This document shows, piece after piece, positions 19,046 through 28,614 of a stretch of 64,000 nucleotides of DNA. A program made the position numbers and the translations under genes. Position 1 is the first letter of the stretch, and the number at the start of each line of letters is the position of its first letter. Source of the stretch: Halobacteriovoraceae bacterium. GTDB lineage: Bacteria > Bdellovibrionota > Bacteriovoracia > Bacteriovoracales > Bacteriovoracaceae. The notes under the pieces were generated by a model, which did not search any database, was not told the DNA's origin, and saw only the letters and a program-made list of their open reading frames with translations. The stretch is taken from the NCBI GenBank assembly GCA_020635115.1, contig JACKAK010000006.1, positions 248,001-312,000 on the forward strand, read 5' to 3'.

Positions 19046-19816
19046 TTGAGAGTATTAACAATTTTGACAATGGTTTTTCTTGTCTGTTCCTGTGCATCAA
19101 GTCAAAAAAAATCAACTCCAGATGATTTACTTTTTAATAGCGCCTATATCAATCAAAATGATCTCGTTCAGGCGGTTGAGCAATTTGCCGAAGCATATGA
19201 ATATTATACAAATTCAACAATCATTAAAGGTGCAATCAATTATATCAAAGAGACTAACTATAATGAAATGTTTGTGGGACGAGCAAAATCTCACAAAGAT
19301 TTTTTAATTTTTGAGAAATATCAGCAGAAAATTAATAATGCTCAGATTTCAAAAAAAATTGAAGCACAAAAACTTAATACAATCTCAAAAGAATCTTTTG
19401 ACAAGTATTTTTCAAATTTGAGCAGTATCGATTTTATTGAGCAGAGAATAGATCTCTTTGAAAGACTTATTTTCAATACTTTTCCACATAAAAGACATTC
19501 TGTCTTTTTTTCTGAACTTGCAAAGTCAATTTGTCATAATTTAACACAAAATGAATTGGAGACGCTTAAGGAGAGAATCAAAACCCAAAATTATCTTATT
19601 ACATTAAAGTTAAATCTCTATTTTTTTCAAAATGTTAAAAATAAAGATATAATAGAGCTTCTCAAATTACACGAATCCGTTGAGTTTAAATACACGAGAG
19701 ATTTCATAGAAAAAATCCAAGTACAAACGAATAAAAAGTTCTTAGATGATCTAAAACAAAAGCTAAAAAGTCTGGACAACACAGAACCTGATACAACATT
19801 GATAGGATTTCTATAA
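19046..19816 (+). CDS. Hypothetical lipoprotein
   Basis: A TTG start at 19046 sits 6 bases after GGAGG (19035-19039). The N-terminus MRVLTILTMVFLVCSCASSQ is a lipoprotein signal with the modified cysteine probably at C16 (LVCSC). The remaining 240 residues are almost entirely helical and charged, without a recognised domain; the composition suggests an alpha-helical repeat or coiled-coil protein. It is divergent from the FecBCD-like operon and converges on the peptide-importer ATPase gene with a 1-base gap. Confidence 0.7.
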   Translation: MRVLTILTMVFLVCSCASSQKKSTPDDLLFNSAYINQNDLVQAVEQFAEAYEYYTNSTIIKGAINYIKETNYNEMFVGRAKSHKDFLIFEKYQQKINNAQISKKIEAQKLNTISKESFDKYFSNLSSIDFIEQRIDLFERLIFNTFPHKRHSVFFSELAKSICHNLTQNELETLKERIKTQNYLITLKLNLYFFQNVKNKDIIELLKLHESVEFKYTRDFIEKIQVQTNKKFLDDLKQKLKSLDNTEPDTTLIGFL

Positions 19817-19817
19817 T

Positions 19818-20783
19818 TCAAATTTCTAAACAAGCAACAACATGCTCTGGCCCATGTTCCTTAAGTTCAGGAATTTGTTTTTTACAGTTTTCAGTAGCAA
19901 GGGGACAACGCGTGTGAAATCGGCATCCACTTGGTGGATTTAATGGAGAAGGTACATCTCCTTCAAGAATTTGTATTTTATGCCTTAGAGTTGGATCAGG
20001 AAGAGGAATTGCTGAAATCAATGCTTTTGTATAGGGATGCAAGGGAGATTCATAAAGTGTTTGTGAATGTGCAATTTCTACAACTTTACCTAAATACATA
20101 ACCACAACACGATCAGAGATATGTTTGACGACGGAAAGATCGTGAGCAATAAAGATTAGGGTTAAATTCATTTCTTTTTGAAGTTCTAATAGGAGATTTA
20201 GTATCTGTGATTGGACTGAAACATCGAGTGCCGAGACAGGCTCATCACATATGATAAGTTTCGGTTTAAGGGCAACAGCTCTAGCAATTCCAATTCTTTG
20301 TCTTTGTCCTCCTGAAAATTCATGGGGATATCTTAAGTAAGCACTTTCGGGAAGACCAACACGTTTTAATAACTCTAAAACTTTTTCTTTTCTTTCCTGT
20401 GGAGTACCAATTTTTTGAATAATAAAAGGTTCTTCAAGAATATGTCCAATTGTGTGTCTCGAATTCAATGATTCTGCAGGGTCTTGAAAAATCATCTGCA
20501 TTTCACGACGTATACTTCTCAGTTCATTCTTGGGAAGGTCTGCTAGGCGCTTTCCTTCAAAGAAAACATCTCCTGCACTTGGTTCATAAAGGCGAAGAAT
20601 GGTTTTTCCTAGGGTAGATTTTCCACAACCTGACTCCCCTACAATACCTAAGGTCTCACCTCGTTTTATTTCAAAACTTACATCGTCTACCGCATGAACT
20701 TCAGCAATTTTTGAATATAAAATACCTCCGTATACAGGATAATATTTTTTAAGATTTTTAACTGTTAATATAGTCTCACTCAT
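19818..20783 (-). CDS. Peptide ABC transporter ATPase, OppF/DppF type
   Basis: The ATG at 20783 follows GAAGGA by 6 bases and overlaps the stop of the preceding gene (ATGA), so it is preferred over a GTG at 20798. The 321-residue ATPase has Walker A GESGCGKST, signature FSGGQRQR, Walker B LIICDEP, and the C-terminal oligopeptide/dipeptide domain with a cysteine cluster (CRFHTRCPLATENCKK) that may bind an iron-sulfur cluster as in Dpp/Opp ATPases. It is the last gene of the importer operon. Confidence 0.93.
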   Translation of the reverse strand: MSETILTVKNLKKYYPVYGGILYSKIAEVHAVDDVSFEIKRGETLGIVGESGCGKSTLGKTILRLYEPSAGDVFFEGKRLADLPKNELRSIRREMQMIFQDPAESLNSRHTIGHILEEPFIIQKIGTPQERKEKVLELLKRVGLPESAYLRYPHEFSGGQRQRIGIARAVALKPKLIICDEPVSALDVSVQSQILNLLLELQKEMNLTLIFIAHDLSVVKHISDRVVVMYLGKVVEIAHSQTLYESPLHPYTKALISAIPLPDPTLRHKIQILEGDVPSPLNPPSGCRFHTRCPLATENCKKQIPELKEHGPEHVVACLEI

Positions 20784-21751
20784 TGCAATTCCTTCCACCT
20801 ATGGCAACGAATAAAATCACTATCCATTTCAATTTGATGATTAGTACACGACTCTTCAACATATGGACATCGATTCTGAAAGCGACAACCCGTTGGCAGT
20901 GCATTTAAATCTGCAACCATACCTTCTATAGTTAAAAGATGAGTTTTGGGAGTTTGATCTAACCTTGGGATAGAGCTTAGTAAACCCTTTGTATAGGGGT
21001 GCTTTGGGTTTTTAAATATTTCAAAGCAATCACCTTTTTCAACCACTTGCCCACAATACATAACAACCACTTCGTCACAAATTTGAGCAATCACACCAAG
21101 ATCGTGAGTAATAAACATCACTGACATTTTATATTTATCTTGTAATCCCTTTAAAAGCCCCAATATTTGTGCCTGAATTGTAACATCAAGAGCTGTCGTA
21201 GGTTCATCAGCAATAATAAGTTCTGGCCTACAAGCTAAAGCAATAGCAATAACAACTCTTTGTCTCATTCCTCCTGAGAGTTGATGAGGGTATTCATTTA
21301 TTCTTCTTTCGGGTAGGGGGATTCCTACATCTTTAAGCAACTGGATTGATTCTTTGATTATTTCGTGTTCACTCATCTGTGGGAAATGAAGTCTAAAACA
21401 CTCTCCGAGTTGTCTGCCAATTTTATGAACAGGATTGAGTGCAGTCATAGGTTCTTGAAAAATCATCGAGATTTTCTTCCCTCGAATTTTTTTCATTTCA
21501 TCAATCGGTATTTTGGTTAAATCAATACCATCAAAGATAATTTCTCCACAATCGATCATTCCTATTGGTCTAGGAAGGAGTCTCATAATAGAAAGGGAAG
21601 TTACACTCTTTCCACAACCAGACTCTCCTACAATTCCAATTGTTTTACCTTTTGGAATATCAAAACTCACATCATTTAATACATTGATTAAACCAGACTC
21701 TGTTTCAAAAGAGGTACTTAAATTTTTTATACTTAGTAATGTTTCACTCAT
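20780..21751 (-). CDS. Peptide ABC transporter ATPase, OppD/DppD type
   Basis: 323 residues with Walker A GESGCGKSV, signature LSGGMRQR, Walker B LIIADEP, and the C-terminal cysteine cluster CRFQNRCPYVEESC. It partners the OppF-type ATPase. In E. coli the matching YejABEF importer has both ATPases fused as YejF; here they are two genes with a 4-base overlap. It also overlaps the binding-protein gene by 4 bases. Confidence 0.93.
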   Translation of the reverse strand: MSETLLSIKNLSTSFETESGLINVLNDVSFDIPKGKTIGIVGESGCGKSVTSLSIMRLLPRPIGMIDCGEIIFDGIDLTKIPIDEMKKIRGKKISMIFQEPMTALNPVHKIGRQLGECFRLHFPQMSEHEIIKESIQLLKDVGIPLPERRINEYPHQLSGGMRQRVVIAIALACRPELIIADEPTTALDVTIQAQILGLLKGLQDKYKMSVMFITHDLGVIAQICDEVVVMYCGQVVEKGDCFEIFKNPKHPYTKGLLSSIPRLDQTPKTHLLTIEGMVADLNALPTGCRFQNRCPYVEESCTNHQIEMDSDFIRCHRWKELQ

Positions 21752-23538
21752 TTTAACTTATACTTATCAAATATGATTGTTTTTTCCCCAAGATTTTTAC
21801 CTGATTTCTGAGCATCTAAGATTTCTTTCTTCTTGGCCTCATCAATCCAAAACATCCCACCGAAATTAACTGTAAAAGGAAACATTATATAACCTGAAAG
21901 TGCAGTAGTAGGTTCTTTAGGAAAGTCAAACCATCCCCAATGGGCAATTCTTTCAAATGGCTCTAGCCACAATGGAATAATCGCTCCATCGTCATGAATC
22001 CATCTTTGAATCTTTCTAGATAAAGCTTCTCTTTCCTTATCACTTGTTCCATTTCTAAAGTTCATAATGTCTTTATCAAGCTCTTTATCAGATGTGTTTG
22101 AGACGTTGTTTTTATCTGGTTGATTAGCGTTTTCCGAATGAAACATTCCCCAATATTGTGGATAAAATCCTGCGGCCCATCCGATATAGGCCGCTTCAAA
22201 TTTATTATTTGAAAAGGCCTTAAAAGAAGCAGCACCATCAAGCTCTTTAATTTTCATTTCTATTCCAGCTTTCTTTGCTTCTTCTTTTAAAACAACTATT
22301 CGATTTCTGTGCTTAGGTCTTCCGTGAGTTAAAGTAAAAGAAAGCCTTTTTCCATTTTTCATCCTAATTCCATCAACATCACGTTCTGTCCAGCCCGCCT
22401 TCTTAAGGTACTCATCTACTTTGGTCAGATCATAGGCCCTTGCTTTGATACTTGGATCTGAATATCCACGATAACCTACCCACATTGATTGTTGTCTAAG
22501 AGTATCTCCTCTTAAAATTGTCTTGTTTACTTTATCGACATTAATTGCATGTGCAATAGCTTTTCTGACGTTGATATCTTTGAATAAGTCATGAGATTTG
22601 TTAAGAGTAATACTCCATGAAGGTTGAGGAGCACTATTATAAGACCACCTTTTATAGATATATCCTTTTTTAAATGGTTCACTATTTGTCTTATCATGCC
22701 AATATTCAGGTTCATAGAGTCTAAAACGATCAACTTTTCCTTTTAGAAATTGTTGAAAAGCAACGTTTCTGTCTCTTATTAATTTAAAAATAACTTTATC
22801 TACATTAAATCGATTTTTAAAATATTTGTGATTTTCTCCCCACCAATTTTTTATTCTCGTTAAAGTAATTGATTTACCTTTTTGAACATCTGAAATTTCG
22901 TACGCGGCCACGGTAGGATATATTTTCCAGTTATATTTTTTGATAAAATCTTTTGGAATTTCTCCCTTATAAAAATGCTTTGGCGTCGGGAAAATTCCAA
23001 GATTAGCGTGCAGAAGATTTGGTGATTTAGCAGTACTTGCAGTGAGACTAATCGTGTAGTCATCGTATTTTTGGATATCTTTGACTTGCTCTGTATAATA
23101 AGTATTGTACCAAGGCGCTACAATGTTTTTAGATCTCATCATTTCGATTGTAAAAAGAAAATCATCCGCAGTTAGAGGTTTTCCATCTGACCACTTGGCC
23201 TCTTTGTTAATCCGGTAATACATAGTCTTTTTGTCCTTACTTACGGCCCACTCCGTAGCGAGAACAGGAATAATATTTCCAGTATTTGGATGAATATCAA
23301 TGAGACCGAATTCCATGGTAAGAGGTCTCGTGTGGTTGGCAAATTGTCCATTTGAATCTGGTCCTACTAATCGTAGAGTAAGTGGAAATGTTTCCAAATC
23401 CAATGTGTAAGTTCCACCTTTTTTAGCATCTGGTGATGAATAGACTGGATCATTCCAATTTGTTTCCCATTTTAAATCTTTGGGAAGTTCACTTGCGCCA
23501 ATGCTAAGAGTAAAAGCTAATAATAAGAGTAAACGCAT
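21748..23538 (-). CDS. yejA: YejA-type extracellular peptide-binding protein (SBP family 5)
   Basis: A signal peptide (MRLLLLLAFTLSIGA) precedes a 596-residue family-5 binding protein. The segment RDRNVAFQQFLKGKVDRFRL and the opening PDAKKGGTYTL match YejA better than OppA as I recall them, and the two permeases point the same way. YejA-type proteins capture oligopeptides, including microcin C, in the periplasm. For a predator or proteolytic bacterium this would be a route for peptide uptake. The gene lies between the permease genes and the ATPase genes. Confidence 0.85.
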   Translation of the reverse strand: MRLLLLLAFTLSIGASELPKDLKWETNWNDPVYSSPDAKKGGTYTLDLETFPLTLRLVGPDSNGQFANHTRPLTMEFGLIDIHPNTGNIIPVLATEWAVSKDKKTMYYRINKEAKWSDGKPLTADDFLFTIEMMRSKNIVAPWYNTYYTEQVKDIQKYDDYTISLTASTAKSPNLLHANLGIFPTPKHFYKGEIPKDFIKKYNWKIYPTVAAYEISDVQKGKSITLTRIKNWWGENHKYFKNRFNVDKVIFKLIRDRNVAFQQFLKGKVDRFRLYEPEYWHDKTNSEPFKKGYIYKRWSYNSAPQPSWSITLNKSHDLFKDINVRKAIAHAINVDKVNKTILRGDTLRQQSMWVGYRGYSDPSIKARAYDLTKVDEYLKKAGWTERDVDGIRMKNGKRLSFTLTHGRPKHRNRIVVLKEEAKKAGIEMKIKELDGAASFKAFSNNKFEAAYIGWAAGFYPQYWGMFHSENANQPDKNNVSNTSDKELDKDIMNFRNGTSDKEREALSRKIQRWIHDDGAIIPLWLEPFERIAHWGWFDFPKEPTTALSGYIMFPFTVNFGGMFWIDEAKKKEILDAQKSGKNLGEKTIIFDKYKLK

Positions 23539-23547
23539 ACTATCTCC

Positions 23548-24606
23548 CTATTCATATGTTAGATGCTTCTTCGGATCATAGGCCTCTCTGATTCCTTCGC
23601 CAATGAATGTAATCATAATCAGAACACTGGTTAATGAAAAAACCACTGGCCCTAAAATCCAAAAAGAATCTAAATTGTCTATTCCTTGTTTCAAAAGCTC
23701 TCCCCAACTGGGAGTGGGCACTGGTAAACCAAAACCTAAAAAATCAAGTGAAGTTAAGGCAGCAATTCCACTGGCAACCGAAAAGGGAATAAAGGTTACA
23801 ATTATCGAAATTGAATTAGGTAAAATATGATGAAAAATAATTCTTGATTCACTAGCACCTAAAGACTTTGCGGCCATTACATAATCTCTTGTTTTTTCTT
23901 TATAGGTGGCAGTTCTCATATACCAAGTCATATGAATCCAGCCAAAAAAGACCATAATAAAACATAATGAATAAAAATTAGGTACGATAATTGAAGATAA
24001 AATTATCACAACGTAAAGAAAAGGAATATTCGACCATATTTCAATAATTCTTTGAAATAACAAATCAAATAATCCTCCAAAATAGCCCATGATACATCCA
24101 ACACTTATTCCTATCAGATAATTAAAAAAGAGTAAAAGTAATGAGAACATAATGGCGATTCTAAAACCAAAAACTAGTCTGGCCAAAATATCTCGTCCAA
24201 CAGAGTCAGTACCCAAAAAATGAAAACTAGAAATATCCGGAGATGTGGGAGGATATACTCCATCAGGGAGATCATTTTCAAACGGATTATAAGGGATAAG
24301 TGGCATAATGACATAATTTCCACTATTTTCTTTTGCAAACTTTTCTTTTAACTTTCTGTAATTTGCCTCATAACTATAATTTTCCCCGAAATCTTTACCA
24401 CTTCTATAAGATGAAACGATAGGAAAATAAATATTTCCTTTGTAATGAACGATGAGTGCTTTGTTATTAATAAAAAGCTCTGCAAAAAGAGAGAGAAAAA
24501 CAAGTAGTGAAAGAATAAGGAGAGAAAAATAAGACCTTTTAATCGATTTAAATCGTTTTATTTTTTTAAGAGTAAGAGGATTAAATTTTATCAAAAAACA
24601 CCTCAC
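23548..24606 (-). CDS. yejE: YejE-type peptide ABC permease
   Basis: 352 residues. After a first helix comes a long periplasmic loop with NNKALIVHYKGNIYFPI...IPYNPFENDLPDGVYPP, then FLGTDSVGRDILARLVFG and the BPD_transp_1 core with the ATPase contact motif near AAKSLGASESRIIFHHILPN. The extended loop, with a conserved KPLLVRYDGxWYFP-like stretch, is characteristic of YejE rather than OppC. It overlaps the YejB-type gene by 4 bases. Confidence 0.87.
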   Translation of the reverse strand: MRCFLIKFNPLTLKKIKRFKSIKRSYFSLLILSLLVFLSLFAELFINNKALIVHYKGNIYFPIVSSYRSGKDFGENYSYEANYRKLKEKFAKENSGNYVIMPLIPYNPFENDLPDGVYPPTSPDISSFHFLGTDSVGRDILARLVFGFRIAIMFSLLLLFFNYLIGISVGCIMGYFGGLFDLLFQRIIEIWSNIPFLYVVIILSSIIVPNFYSLCFIMVFFGWIHMTWYMRTATYKEKTRDYVMAAKSLGASESRIIFHHILPNSISIIVTFIPFSVASGIAALTSLDFLGFGLPVPTPSWGELLKQGIDNLDSFWILGPVVFSLTSVLIMITFIGEGIREAYDPKKHLTYE

Positions 24607-25613
24607 TCAAATTGCACTCGAGGATCAACTAGAGCAACGCATATATCAGAAATAATATTTCCGATAAGAAATAAAAATGAACTGATCACAACAACTCCTA
24701 GAACGACAGGATAATCTCTTTCCACCAAAGACTCAAACATCAACAGACCCATTCCATTGATATTAAAAATTGTTTCTATAAGAAAAGATCCTGTTAAAAG
24801 TGCTGTCAAGTTTGTTCCAAATGAAGTTGCTATTGGGATGAGTGAGTTTCTCATTGCATGTTTTAAAATAGCATTTTTAAAAGAGACACCTTTTGACATT
24901 GCAGTTCGTACATAGTCAGCTGCCAAATTATCCATTAATGAGTTTTTCATCATAAAAGTAACAACTGCAAAACTACCGGCCATATATGCACTAAGTGGTA
25001 GAACTGCATGTTTAATTACATCGACAACTTTTCCCCAAAGGCCCAAATCATCATAATTGTCTGAAATAAATTGACCCATTGGAAACCATTCTAATTTAAA
25101 AGCAAAAACATAAAGTAAAGCAACAGCTAGAACGTAGTGAGGAATTGCATAACCAACAAAGACCATAATAGAGGTTACATTATCTATAATTGAATTATGC
25201 TTAACTGATTTTAAAACTCCTAAAGGTATACACACTCCATAAGTGAGAATCAAAGTCATAATACTGTAAAAAAGCGAGACAGGAAGTCTTTCTTTAATTG
25301 TATCCCAAACAGGATCACCATACTTCGTTGACTCTCCAAGATCTAACATCAACACTTTTCCAAGCCATATAAAATAACTGACTAGAACAGGTTTATCAAA
25401 ACCGTAATATTTTTTAAGATCTTCTAGCTGTTGCTCACTGAGGGCTTCTGATGTTGAAGCTGCGTTTGAACTAGCTTGAGCTTGTCTAGCTTCTTGCAGC
25501 ATTCTTTCAACAGGGCCACCAGGTACAAAACGTGTCATAACAAAGACAACAATCGTAACACCTAATAGGGTGGGAAGAATAAGTGTAAATCTACGTAAAA
25601 AATAGGCCATCAT
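24603..25613 (-). CDS. yejB: YejB-type peptide ABC permease
   Basis: I chose the ATG at 25613, 8 bases after GGAG; an in-frame start at 25643 has no ribosome site. The protein begins MMAYFLRRFTLILPTLLGV and has the first-half loop FVPGGPVERMLQEAR, the ATPase contact motif VRTAMSKGVSFKNAILKHAMRN, and ends VDPRVQFE, as in YejB (VDPRIDFE). It is the first gene of the importer operon, which continues through yejE, yejA and two ATPase genes. Confidence 0.88.
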   Translation of the reverse strand: MMAYFLRRFTLILPTLLGVTIVVFVMTRFVPGGPVERMLQEARQAQASSNAASTSEALSEQQLEDLKKYYGFDKPVLVSYFIWLGKVLMLDLGESTKYGDPVWDTIKERLPVSLFYSIMTLILTYGVCIPLGVLKSVKHNSIIDNVTSIMVFVGYAIPHYVLAVALLYVFAFKLEWFPMGQFISDNYDDLGLWGKVVDVIKHAVLPLSAYMAGSFAVVTFMMKNSLMDNLAADYVRTAMSKGVSFKNAILKHAMRNSLIPIATSFGTNLTALLTGSFLIETIFNINGMGLLMFESLVERDYPVVLGVVVISSFLFLIGNIISDICVALVDPRVQFE

Positions 25614-25698
25614 CTTTCGAACTCCTGCCAAATATTGTGGCAAAAGAATCGGCCATTGAAAAGCATGTGGGCCAACATTTTATTACTAAGTGCTTGAG

Positions 25699-26373
25699 TT
25701 ATTTTCTATAGTATAGACGCGAATCAAGGGACCAGCGGTCAAGTTTCATATTTTGATCGTGAATTCTATATCTTTCCATCTTCAAATCAATTTCATCAAG
25801 ACGTATCTTTAGATCATTGTACTCTTTCATCGAAACGGCCCTATCATTTGCAAGATTTGAAAGCTCTTGCTCCCACTCTTGTTCCAATTTTTGTCTTAAA
25901 ACATCATACCTACTATTCACCGCACCAACTTTTTGAACATAAGTCTTTATTTCAAGTTCTCGATTTCTAAGTATACTTTCAACGGCCAATCTTTTTTTCA
26001 TCAGTACTCTATAGAGTTCACGGCCCATTTTTAGATTATTTTCCAAATCTTTACTATAAAATAATGCATAAGTCCCAAGAGTTAAGCTAATATTTATTTT
26101 GCAAAAATTAAAGTCAGGTACACGGATAAGAATATAATCATTACTTTTGCCATTCACATAACCTTTACATCTCTTAATATCACTATATTCATTCCAAAAC
26201 TCAATTTTGTCTTTTTTATTAATATATTTAATATTATCAAAATCTACTTTGAATCTAACTAATGAAGCACGTTCATTTACTTTTGAGATCCGGCCAGAGA
26301 AGTAACCATCTAATTTCTCTGCCAAAATAGAATTTGATAAAAAAAGTATGGTAATTAGATAGACTATTCTCAT
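25699..26373 (-). CDS. Secreted hypothetical protein with C-terminal coiled coil
   Basis: 224 residues with a signal peptide (MRIVYLITILFLSNSILA). A beta-rich first half contains two cysteines (RCKGYV, DFNFCKI) that may pair in the periplasm. A long charged helical region (about 110-210, MKKRLAVESILRNRELEIKTYVQKV onward) is predicted to form a coiled coil. It is the last of five same-strand genes with gaps of about 30 bases or overlaps, then yejB follows after about 85 bases. No known family. Confidence 0.65.
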   Translation of the reverse strand: MRIVYLITILFLSNSILAEKLDGYFSGRISKVNERASLVRFKVDFDNIKYINKKDKIEFWNEYSDIKRCKGYVNGKSNDYILIRVPDFNFCKINISLTLGTYALFYSKDLENNLKMGRELYRVLMKKRLAVESILRNRELEIKTYVQKVGAVNSRYDVLRQKLEQEWEQELSNLANDRAVSMKEYNDLKIRLDEIDLKMERYRIHDQNMKLDRWSLDSRLYYRK

Positions 26374-26405
26374 GTTAATATCATGACAGGTCTTAAATAT
26401 TTTTT

Positions 26406-26900
26406 CTATGCGGAAGGAATATCAGGTGTCTCATCATCATAAGACTCTTCATCAACAAAGACTTCCTCACCTTCAATAATCTCATCATTATCTTCAAGTA
26501 AAGAAGCAAAAACATTTTCTGGTTTTAAAGTCTCAATTTCAGCATTTGCATACAGGGAAACTTGTTCAATGTAATTTCTAAGATCTTTAAAATCATGATG
26601 TAGCTTTTTTGAAATCATCACAGGTAAATCTTCTGTTTGAAAAAGATACCATTTAATTTCATCGACTTTTTTATAGAACTGGTCAAAGGCCGTAATCAGC
26701 TCATCAGTCATAAGTTTCAAGTCTGCAACACCAACATTGTCATATCGATTTTTAAAAATATCTTTAAAGTGTTCGCGAGTTCTTCTCATTGACATTATAT
26801 AAAGGTAATCGGCTTCTCTATAAACGATCCTTTCAAAAAGATTGGTTGCATCTTGCTTTAAGATTGTAATCACATTTAGTTTTTCTTGCTTTTCATCCAT
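26406..26900 (-). CDS. Hypothetical acidic cytoplasmic protein
   Basis: 164 residues, helical, with no signal peptide or membrane segment. The last 35 residues are strongly acidic (DNDEIIEGEEVFVDEESYDDE). It overlaps the preceding gene by 8 bases (26893-26900), so the two are coupled. Function unknown. An acidic tail is often a protein-protein interaction or regulatory surface, but that is only an inference. Confidence 0.65.
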   Translation of the reverse strand: MDEKQEKLNVITILKQDATNLFERIVYREADYLYIMSMRRTREHFKDIFKNRYDNVGVADLKLMTDELITAFDQFYKKVDEIKWYLFQTEDLPVMISKKLHHDFKDLRNYIEQVSLYANAEIETLKPENVFASLLEDNDEIIEGEEVFVDEESYDDETPDIPSA

Positions 26901-27366
26901 TGTTTATATCCGCTGGCAATTTGGCCCTTTTACCACCTGGCCATCTCTCTAAACTTCTATCATTTTCAAATATAAATTGGCAGATTTTTTTTCCAATGTA
27001 TTCTACTGGCATTGGTAAACGAATCGATTTATAAGTACCTTTCTTGTGGATTGCTAAACTATTTGGAGTTTCTGAAAAAGAAGTAATTTCAATTAAGTTT
27101 ACTTTTCCACTTAAAATCCCCAATTGAAAGAAATTATTTCTTATTTTTTTAAATTTTTCAAGTTCAGCAATGGTTTTGATGATGCAAATGACGTTGTTAT
27201 TTTGAGCGGATAATACTGTTGAAAGATTGGAAAAATCTATCGGTAATAACATACATCCATAATCAGATAATTCGACAGATAGTCGTATAAAATCATTGTC
27301 CAATTGGTCTTTAAGTTTAAGAAAAAAAACGGTGTGTATTTGCTCGACATCACTCATGGATATCAT
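26893..27366 (-). CDS. Hypothetical protein, 157 residues
   Basis: A compact alpha/beta protein without signal peptide. Alternating hydrophobic strands (CMLLPIDFSNL, NVICIIKTIAELEKF, VNLIEITSF) suggest a single Rossmann-like or STAS-like domain, but no nucleotide-binding motif is visible. The start at 27366 lacks a good ribosome site; an ATG three codons later (MSDVEQ) is an alternative. It lies between the metalloprotease gene and the acidic protein gene in one transcript. Confidence 0.6.
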   Translation of the reverse strand: MISMSDVEQIHTVFFLKLKDQLDNDFIRLSVELSDYGCMLLPIDFSNLSTVLSAQNNNVICIIKTIAELEKFKKIRNNFFQLGILSGKVNLIEITSFSETPNSLAIHKKGTYKSIRLPMPVEYIGKKICQFIFENDRSLERWPGGKRAKLPADINNG

Positions 27367-27396
27367 ATCGAACGTTAGATCTTAATAATTTAGGAA

Positions 27397-28167
27397 TCAA
27401 ATTGTGATAGGCAAAAATGCTCTCATAAGATTTTTGAAAAGCAATACAAATATAATACCTAAAAGTAAAGAACCTAAAAAACCACCTATAGGAGGATCTG
27501 AATCATCATTATTTACGAATTCAACTGTTCCACACCCAACAAATAATGAATTACTTTTTGAGTTTGAAATGCTAAAAGGTGAAATATATCCAATTTCTTG
27601 TTTATGTTTCATATCTTCAAGTGCGGCCAAGGCCCCTTCGATATCATCTAGTTGTAAAGTAGTAATACCATTTGCTCGTGCAGACATAATTGTACCCCCA
27701 TCAGAATGGTCTAATCCTATAGTATGCCCAAGTTCATGGAGAATTGTTGACAAAAGAAGTCCATCCTCATTGTTTTTTAACCTTGGATTTCCAGCATTAA
27801 GAATAATTTCAGTTCTCTCAAAAAAAGTTCCCACAGCATAGCGTACAGTAATGGCCAAAGTACTTACAGGATCATGTCCCGTCTCTACTCCAAAGTCATG
27901 AGACCACCTAATATTGTTTTCCCTCAAAATTTGGTCAATGCTAATAATACCATTATCAAACCAAACGTTCTCTCCTATACTACTTTCCCAAATCTCAATA
28001 GATTGATTTAGTACGGATCTCAGTTCTTCTCTTTCATCCTGATTGTCTGAATAAAAGTAAAACTCAATTGGAAAGTTTTTCCAATACATCCCTTTTTGAA
28101 AATCGTTTGTAAAAGTATAGGCAAACAGGTTAGACATAAATGTCAAAGCTAAAAGAAATTGTAACAT
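27397..28167 (-). CDS. Matrixin-type zinc metalloprotease with C-terminal membrane anchor
   Basis: 256 residues beginning with a signal peptide (MLQFLLALTFMSNLFAYTF). The zinc site HELGHTIGLDHS follows the matrixin/metzincin pattern HExxHxxGxxH, and GGTIMS downstream supplies the Met-turn. The C-terminus has a short acidic, proline-rich linker (NDDSDPPIGG), then a hydrophobic helix (FLGSLLLGIIFVLLF) and a basic end (KNLMRAF). That order is typical of C-terminal sorting or anchoring tails. It probably sits in the periplasm or envelope and cuts proteins there; a role in prey invasion or envelope turnover is speculative. Confidence 0.85.
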   Translation of the reverse strand: MLQFLLALTFMSNLFAYTFTNDFQKGMYWKNFPIEFYFYSDNQDEREELRSVLNQSIEIWESSIGENVWFDNGIISIDQILRENNIRWSHDFGVETGHDPVSTLAITVRYAVGTFFERTEIILNAGNPRLKNNEDGLLLSTILHELGHTIGLDHSDGGTIMSARANGITTLQLDDIEGALAALEDMKHKQEIGYISPFSISNSKSNSLFVGCGTVEFVNNDDSDPPIGGFLGSLLLGIIFVLLFKNLMRAFLPITI

Positions 28168-28177
28168 CTATGATATC

Positions 28178-28501
28178 CTAGTTTTCTTTTTCATATGTAG
28201 TGACATCACATACAAGGCCGTTTCTTAAACTTAATTTATAAGTTAGACCTCTAATAAAATTCAAAGGGCCATACTTTAACAACTTTAATGTATAAGAGTT
28301 ACCAGTACTTAAATTGGCCATATTTGTTTTAACCACTTGAAAATCATAATTTGTATAAACATGCTGAGATTCTTGTGATGAAATGTCGCGTTGTCCTGTT
28401 AGCTTGGCAATCAATTGGTCAGGACACGGAATTGTTACTTTAAGAGTTGAGAATACTGGATGGTTAAAAAGAATTAAAAGGAAAAAAAATAGACGTTTCA
28501 C
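28178..28501 (-). CDS. Small secreted hypothetical protein
   Basis: 107 residues with a signal peptide (MKRLFFFLLILFNHPVFS). The mature part contains two cysteines (IPCPDQL, LVCDVT) likely to form a disulfide and is otherwise beta-rich. It is the first gene of the cluster, 10 bases before the matrixin gene, so it could be an inhibitor, chaperone or partner of that protease; secreted protease operons often include such a gene. This role is inferred from position only. Confidence 0.6.
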   Translation of the reverse strand: MKRLFFFLLILFNHPVFSTLKVTIPCPDQLIAKLTGQRDISSQESQHVYTNYDFQVVKTNMANLSTGNSYTLKLLKYGPLNFIRGLTYKLSLRNGLVCDVTTYEKEN

Positions 28502-28614
28502 ACGAACTCCTTTTCTTGTTCAAACGCAACTTTCCATCCTGGAAAGCTAAAGACATTAAACATATGCGAACAAGATGCCAACTTACAAAACCTTAAACCT
28601 ATAAAAATACTAAC

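Noticed and set aside
27404..27841. 145-codon open frame on the plus strand inside the matrixin gene
   Set aside because: It is antisense to a gene with a clear zinc-protease motif, and has no ribosome site or domain.
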